Source of the DNA: Bacteroidota bacterium
Lineage (GTDB): Bacteria > Bacteroidota > Bacteroidia > Bacteroidales > Dysgonomonadaceae
Direction: 5' to 3'
Assembly: GCA_023388315.1 (NCBI GenBank)
Contig: JAEWGM010000021.1
Location: 1 to 64,000 of the forward strand
Length of the DNA: 64,000 bases
Part shown: piece after piece, positions 59,973 through 64,000 of the stretch
Layout of the letters: each line of letters begins with the position of its first letter
Position numbering within the stretch: position 1 is the first letter of the stretch
Notes under the pieces: model-generated
What the model was told of the DNA's origin: nothing
Database searches by the model: none
The model's input: the letters and a program-made list of their open reading frames with translations, nothing else
Program-made: the position numbers and the translations under genes

Positions 59973-60220
59973 AATACTTTTCCTTTTTTGTTTCTGTCAA
60001 AATACGCGGTTACAACAACGCTATTCATTTGATTAACCACAACTTTTAACCATTTGTTTTTATATTCGGCAATTATTTTATAGAAATGAGTTTCATCCTC
60101 AGCCAAAATAATTTTGTCATGGGGATGTTGAATTGTATCAAGCAGCCACTCTTTTTTGATATTTCGCTCTCTTAACCTTTCAATCAAATGATTTGAAAAT
60201 TTGAGATTCTTTGTATCCAT
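59969..60220 (-). CDS. DUF4258 protein, probable toxin
   Basis: The product has 83 aa. The pattern FSNHLIERLRERNIKKEWL, an early His and Arg-rich helix, followed by beta strands ETHFYKIIAEYKNKWLKVVV and VVVTAYFDRNKKGKVL, resembles the BrnT/RelE-like fold of DUF4258. The final Tyr/Phe-Asp-Arg segment is at the place where RelE-type RNases keep active-site residues. The coupled DUF2283 gene and the neighbouring YafQ pair support a toxin role (inference). It has its own promoter. Confidence 0.65.
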   Translation of the reverse strand: MDTKNLKFSNHLIERLRERNIKKEWLLDTIQHPHDKIILAEDETHFYKIIAEYKNKWLKVVVNQMNSVVVTAYFDRNKKGKVL

Positions 60221-60227
60221 AAAAACA

Positions 60228-60257
60228 CAAATATAATTCTTTTATGACTCACCTCAA
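60228..60257 (-). promoter_or_regulatory. Promoter of the DUF4258/DUF2283 pair
   Basis: On the minus strand, TTG at 60257-60255 and TATATTTG at 60235-60228 are 19 bp apart. The -33 box lies within the 3' end of the M81 gene. Confidence 0.55.
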
Positions 60258-61814
60258 TATCTCATCAGACAACGGAATAAAGCGTGCGCTTAAATCGGGG
60301 TCGGGCATATCCGGATCGAGTGGATACATCGGGCGGTTGATGCGTTTGTAATCCAATCGCAGTAAATCCTGATCCACGCCGCCGGGTGTTAAAGCCATCA
60401 ACCAATCGGCGCGCATATCGTAGAGTTCGGGAACGAGATACCCGATTTTTACCACCAAAATATCGGCTTCGCGCGGATTCAATCCCAACTTGGTGAAATC
60501 TTTCTCGTAATGATACGCCATTCGGCGTTCGGTAACGATTACGGAGATGTTTCCGCTTTTCACCACCACTTCGGTTTTGGCGTTAGGATGTCCTTCGTAA
60601 ATGGCGGTTATGGTTCCCGAAATGCGTACGGGTGGGGCGTATCTGTTATCCACGGCGGCTCCGGCGGTAGCGTCGATTTTTCCGCCAACACCAATCTCTT
60701 TCGCCTTTTTCACAAACTCTTCGCCCGGAATGGATGCGTAAATAAGCGATTTGCTGTTTGCCGATTTAAACTCGGGACGTTTAAAAATCTCGTGCAGCGT
60801 CCAAGTAACATCGCCCGCGCCGCCGGCGGTGGGATTATCGCCCATATCGCTGATAATGAACGGCTTTTTGTCGATGGCAATGGCTTTATCCAATGCTTCG
60901 GGCAAATAAACGGTGGGCGCCACAAATTCAAACTCCTTGCGAACATCCCAAAAATACTTGGCGAGTTTTTCGGCTGCTTTGCCAACGGCTTCTTTGTCAT
61001 CGCCATACGCTACGATTACACCGTGGTTTCTTGGCTCATCCGCCCAGGGATACGACATCCAGATAGACGCGTCAATAACGTTGTCTTTATCGATAACGCT
61101 TGGAATTTCGCCGTACAGGCTTTTTCCCGGTTCGATACGCGTACTGGTTTTTTCACCCGGAAGCAAAATGGGCACGGGAATCCACGCTTTGTACAACGGT
61201 TTGCCTTTGCCATTTTCCAAACGTTCCAACAGGTTGGTTACGGCGCGCTTTTTCGATTCGATGGCGTCTTCGTGCGGCGCCAAACGATAGCAGGTAATCA
61301 GATCGGTGTTTTGCGCCAATCGGGGCGAAACGCTGCCGTGCAAGTCCATAGACGTGGAAATCAGCACATCGGTTCCCACCAATTCGCGGATGCGAACGAT
61401 AAAATCGCCTTCGGGGTCGTCTAATCCCTGCACGCTCATCGCACCGTGAATATCGAAAAAGATGGCGTCCAAAGGCAGTTTTGCCTTCAAGCTATCCAAC
61501 GTTTTGCCCACCAGCGATTCGTACGCTTCGCGTGTTACAATTCCGCCCGGCATAGCGTGTCCGCGAAGGGTTGGCAGCCAAACGGCGCGGTCGATAACGC
61601 CCGAATCGGCGTGAAAAAACGGGTAATAAGTGAAAACGCTGTCGCCATAACGGGTTCTGAACGCCTCTTCGGTGGAAACCGCCGGTGAAAATGTACTCGA
61701 TTCAATAGCTAATCCGGCAATGGCGATGCGCGGAAGTTCTTTTTGTTTTGCTTGCTGAGTGCAACTCGCGATGAGCAACGCCAAAGTGCATAAAATGAAT
61801 AGTATCTTTCTCAT
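60249..61814 (-). CDS. M81-family (MlrC-like) metallopeptidase, lipoprotein
   Basis: The product has 521 aa. The lipobox is LLIASCTQ at residues ~14-21. The MlrC N-terminal domain begins PRIAIAGLAIESSTFSP, with metal-site motifs FFDIHGAMSVQG, TSMDLHGSVSPRL and YRLAPHEDAIESK. The C-terminal domain starts near residue 300 (IISDMGDNPTAGGAGDVTW). M81 enzymes are zinc peptidases such as microcystinase C. The substrate here is unknown. An exported lipidated form is notable because MlrC itself acts in the cytoplasm. It is the third gene of a minus-strand run with rsmE, 10 bp after rsmE. Confidence 0.9.
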   Translation of the reverse strand: MRKILFILCTLALLIASCTQQAKQKELPRIAIAGLAIESSTFSPAVSTEEAFRTRYGDSVFTYYPFFHADSGVIDRAVWLPTLRGHAMPGGIVTREAYESLVGKTLDSLKAKLPLDAIFFDIHGAMSVQGLDDPEGDFIVRIRELVGTDVLISTSMDLHGSVSPRLAQNTDLITCYRLAPHEDAIESKKRAVTNLLERLENGKGKPLYKAWIPVPILLPGEKTSTRIEPGKSLYGEIPSVIDKDNVIDASIWMSYPWADEPRNHGVIVAYGDDKEAVGKAAEKLAKYFWDVRKEFEFVAPTVYLPEALDKAIAIDKKPFIISDMGDNPTAGGAGDVTWTLHEIFKRPEFKSANSKSLIYASIPGEEFVKKAKEIGVGGKIDATAGAAVDNRYAPPVRISGTITAIYEGHPNAKTEVVVKSGNISVIVTERRMAYHYEKDFTKLGLNPREADILVVKIGYLVPELYDMRADWLMALTPGGVDQDLLRLDYKRINRPMYPLDPDMPDPDLSARFIPLSDEILR

Positions 61815-61824
61815 AATGAAATAT

Positions 61825-62532
61825 TTATAGCTGATTTATTACATGAATGGTATGGCAAGCCGCCACACAGGCTGTTTCAGTTCGTAATCGGTTTTCTCCC
61901 AAACTAATAGGCGTGAAACCACGGTGAATGGCTTGCTGCACTTCTTCTTCGCTGAAATCGCCATCGGGGCCAATAAGAATTAAGGCATTCTTAGTTTTTT
62001 GATAAGTTTTCGCCAAAGAATTTTTCTCGGACGGATGGCAGTGCGCGATAAATTTTTGTCCTTCAAAAGATTGCATGACAAATTCTTCAAAACGCGTCAT
62101 TTCGTCTAATGCGGGTAAAAATGCTTGTTGAGATTGTTTCATTGCCGAAACGATGATTTTTTGCAGCCGCTCATGTTTTAACTCTTTTCGCTCGGAGTAA
62201 CGGCAAAGCAGCGGTGTAAAGCGATCGATGCCTATTTCGGTTGCTTTTTCTGTGAACCACTCGTTTCTGTCCATACTTTTGGTGGGTGCAAAAGCGATGT
62301 GTATCTTAAAATCCCAACTTTTTTCTTGTTTTACCTCGCTTTGAATGCTTACCAAGCAATGTTTTGGATGTGTCTGCACGAGCGTGCAATGGAAAAAACT
62401 GCCATTTCCGTCGGTTACCACGAGTTGGTCGCCTTCTTTCATCCGAAGCACTTTTACGCAATGTTGCGATTCCGGTGCGGGCAACTGCGGGTTCTGCAAA
62501 ATATCGGGACAGAAAAAAATGGTGTCGGCCAT
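61825..62532 (-). CDS. rsmE: 16S rRNA (uracil1498-N3)-methyltransferase RsmE
   Basis: The product has 235 aa. The PUA-like N-terminal domain is HCVKVLRMKEGDQLVVTDG. The SPOUT-fold knot is visible in ALILIGPDGDFSEEEVQQA and PISLGENRLRTETACVAA, the RsmE SAM-binding motifs. It methylates U1498 of 16S rRNA. It lies between the DUF151 gene (7-bp gap) and the M81 gene. Confidence 0.96.
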   Translation of the reverse strand: MADTIFFCPDILQNPQLPAPESQHCVKVLRMKEGDQLVVTDGNGSFFHCTLVQTHPKHCLVSIQSEVKQEKSWDFKIHIAFAPTKSMDRNEWFTEKATEIGIDRFTPLLCRYSERKELKHERLQKIIVSAMKQSQQAFLPALDEMTRFEEFVMQSFEGQKFIAHCHPSEKNSLAKTYQKTKNALILIGPDGDFSEEEVQQAIHRGFTPISLGENRLRTETACVAACHTIHVINQL

Positions 62533-62539
62533 CGGTTAA

Positions 62540-63136
62540 TTATGATCGGTTTTCTCTTTTGTTAATTTCATCCCGTAGGCGGGTGGCCAATTCGTAGTTT
62601 TCTTCCCTCACGGCATCTTCCAAACGGTGTTTCAGCGCTTCGGTGTGGAGGGAAGTCAATTCCTCATCGCTCTTTTCAGTGCTCTCTTCCACAGGGTTGG
62701 TGGCCGCGGGTTCGGTAAATTGTTCATCAAAAACAATCGCCATTTTTTGCATAATGTCTTCGTTGGTAAAGATGGGTGAGTTGGTCCTAATTGCCAGCGC
62801 CACGGCATCGGAAGTACGTGCGTCAATACGATATTCTTGTCCGTTTTGCCGCAACAATAACTCCGAGAAAAAGGCGCCATCTTCAAATTTATAAACGTTC
62901 ACCTCCACCAATTCAATTTGAAGGTCTTTGAAAATGGAGAACATTAAATCGTGCGAAAGCGGGCGAGGCGGCTTGATATTTTCCATTACAATGGCTATGG
63001 ATTGGGCTTCGGGCGTGCCTATGACGATGGGTAGGCGGCGCGGCCCGTTTTCTTCGGCAAAGATGAGCGCGTAAGCACCGGCTTGTACCTGACTAAACGA
63101 AATGCCAAGGATGGAAAGTTTTACTTTATTTGTCAC
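62540..63136 (-). CDS. DUF151 bifunctional-nuclease-family protein with C-terminal UVR motif
   Basis: The product has 198 aa. The DUF151 domain covers residues ~1-135: GAYALIFAEENGPRRLPIVIG, PPRPLSHDLMFSIFKDL and SDAVALAIRTNSPIFTNEDI. A linker rich in Glu and Ser follows, then a UvrB/C-type helical hairpin (LKHRLEDAVREENYELATRL). Plant and bacterial relatives have nuclease activity on DNA and RNA, but most bacterial versions are untested. It is first in the minus-strand run DUF151-rsmE-M81. Confidence 0.9.
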   Translation of the reverse strand: MTNKVKLSILGISFSQVQAGAYALIFAEENGPRRLPIVIGTPEAQSIAIVMENIKPPRPLSHDLMFSIFKDLQIELVEVNVYKFEDGAFFSELLLRQNGQEYRIDARTSDAVALAIRTNSPIFTNEDIMQKMAIVFDEQFTEPAATNPVEESTEKSDEELTSLHTEALKHRLEDAVREENYELATRLRDEINKRENRS

Positions 63137-63258
63137 AGTTGTTATGATTAAATTTTATTGTAACTTCAAATATACAATTTTTTGCGGCAAACGCCGCCCA
63201 TTAACGATTATTTTTTGAAAAAACGGACGCATTTTTCGTTATAATGAAGAAAAATGTG

Positions 63259-63266
63259 TATCTTTG
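63259..63266 (+). promoter_or_regulatory. Candidate -7 box of tRNA-His
   Basis: TATCTTTG lies 17 bp before the tRNA 5' end and matches TAnnTTTG. Confidence 0.5.
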
Positions 63267-63282
63267 CAGCCGTTAAAATTAT

Positions 63283-63357
<75 letters not shown>

Positions 63358-63407
63358 CACTACTCATTGATGATGAGTTATTTATTCTCTTTAGATTTGT
63401 TTTAGGT

Positions 63408-63440
63408 AATCACGTATTTGCACAATACGTGATTTTTTTT
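63408..63440 (+). terminator. Rho-independent terminator after tRNA-His
   Basis: A 10-bp stem of AATCACGTAT (63408-63417) with ATACGTGATT (63425-63434) has a 7-nt loop and is followed by a T run. Confidence 0.85.
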
Positions 63441-63442
63441 GC

Positions 63443-64000
63443 TTATACGCTTCGTCTTCTGAATTCCGAACAAACAATTGCCGTGGCAACCGCAACGTTT
63501 AGCGATTCCGACGTTTTCGCGTCAGCGGGATAGTTGGGAATGAAAATTTTGTGGGTGATAAGTTGCTGCAGTTCAGCTGAAATTCCTTTACCTTCGTTTC
63601 CCATCACAATAAAACCGCTTTGCGGTAAGTTTGCTTGGTAGATGTTTTCGCCTTCCAAAAATGTGCCGAAAACGGGCAAGTGGTTGTTTTTTGTCAGGAA
63701 ATCGGGTAGGGCGGTGTAGTACACTTTCACACGCGCGATGGCACCCATTGTGGCTTGCACGGTTTTCGGGTTGTAGATATCCGCCGTGTTTGGTGAGCAA
63801 AAAATATGCTCGATACCGAACCAATCCGCCAAGCGGACAATTGTTCCCATATTTCCCGGATCCTGAATTTCATCCAGTACGAGGTGGAGGTTTTTGGATA
63901 AATCGATATTTTCCAAATCGTATTTCGGTTGATAAAAAACACCGATTATTTGCGGCGGCGTTTTCAGAAACGATGCTTTTTTCAACTCTTCGGGTGATGC
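63443..64000 (-). CDS. TrmH/SpoU-family RNA methyltransferase (5' end outside window)
   Basis: The reading frame is open to the right edge: the codons before TTG 63985 read ASPEE, so the start lies beyond position 64000. The visible 185 codons hold the SPOUT motifs: LDEIQDPGNMGTIVRLADWF (motif 1), FIVMGNEGKGIS (motif 2) and SESLNVAVATAIVCSEF (motif 3). These proteins 2'-O-methylate ribose in rRNA or tRNA. The target cannot be given from this fragment. Its stop lies just beyond the tRNA-His terminator. Confidence 0.92.
   Translation of the reverse strand, partial: ASPEELKKASFLKTPPQIIGVFYQPKYDLENIDLSKNLHLVLDEIQDPGNMGTIVRLADWFGIEHIFCSPNTADIYNPKTVQATMGAIARVKVYYTALPDFLTKNNHLPVFGTFLEGENIYQANLPQSGFIVMGNEGKGISAELQQLITHKIFIPNYPADAKTSESLNVAVATAIVCSEFRRRSV

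Noticed and set aside
60510..61424. 304-codon plus-strand open frame
   Set aside because: It lies wholly antisense to the M81 gene, has no family pattern, and its amino-acid make-up (Phe, Gly, Arg, Asn rich) is typical of a shadow frame.

Overview
The window comes from a Bacteroidota (Bacteroidales) chromosome. The evidence is two SusC/SusD pairs, a hybrid two-component regulator, Bacteroidota-type -7 promoter boxes (TAnnTTTG) before many genes, few Shine-Dalgarno sites, and Bacteroidota versions of housekeeping genes. The gene set and AT-leaning base composition suggest a Dysgonomonadaceae-like relative (Proteiniphilum/Petrimonas/Dysgonomonas type). That placement is inference, not a sequence match.

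Layout. 1-2601 (minus): a TPR lipoprotein-like exported protein, an ECF sigma factor, a membrane protein that is probably its anti-sigma factor, and an exported protein cut by the left edge. 2768-16675: housekeeping and metabolic genes, namely prmA, a GT2 glycosyltransferase, an AspT/YidE-type transporter, a CBM20-CBM20-GH77 4-alpha-glucanotransferase, a CBM9-like protein, a NahK-like sugar kinase, yceD-rpmF, fabH, era, der and a small membrane protein. 16889-19177: a large DUF349 protein. 19445-56297: a very large polysaccharide utilization locus (PUL). 56437-58638: a polysaccharide deacetylase lipoprotein and nth. 58657-60220: a small accessory patch with a repeat element and two toxin-antitoxin-like gene pairs. 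60249-64000: an M81 peptidase lipoprotein, rsmE, a DUF151/UVR protein, tRNA-His and a TrmH/SpoU methyltransferase cut by the right edge.

The PUL has three blocks. Block 1 is SusC1-SusD1-DUF3823, then a tight run of DUF4965/glutaminase-like, GH76, GH172 (DUF2961), GH43-like and GH127-like enzymes, then a Ser-type sulfatase. Block 2 is SusC2-SusD2-GH43, a decayed sulfatase remnant, a clan GH-A glycosidase and a decayed second copy of the GH43 3' end. Block 3 is a hybrid two-component regulator, GH2, a sialidase-fold exo-enzyme, GH43, a large secreted alpha/alpha-toroid-like protein of unknown family, an aldose 1-epimerase, a small membrane protein and a Tat-exported GH5. The two susC genes share a 39-40 bp upstream element followed at the same spacing by a similar promoter, so they are probably co-regulated. 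Three GH43s, GH127, GH172 and the sialidase-fold enzyme point to an arabinofuranose-rich glycan. GH76 adds a possible alpha-mannan part and the sulfatase a possible sulfate ester.

The most unusual observations are these. (i) A repeat element of about 255-265 bp lies upstream of the regulator gene and again upstream of nth, with its central 142-154 bp inverted relative to its flanks, as if it had flipped between 18-bp inverted repeats. (ii) A 311-bp direct repeat of a GH43 3' end brackets a decayed sulfatase tail and a whole glycosidase gene. (iii) A PUL-encoded 664-aa exported protein has no family I recognise. (iv) A possible second toxin-antitoxin class (DUF4258/DUF2283) sits next to a YafQ-type pair. 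(v) A tRNA-His gene has two adjacent U-U mismatches in its acceptor stem.
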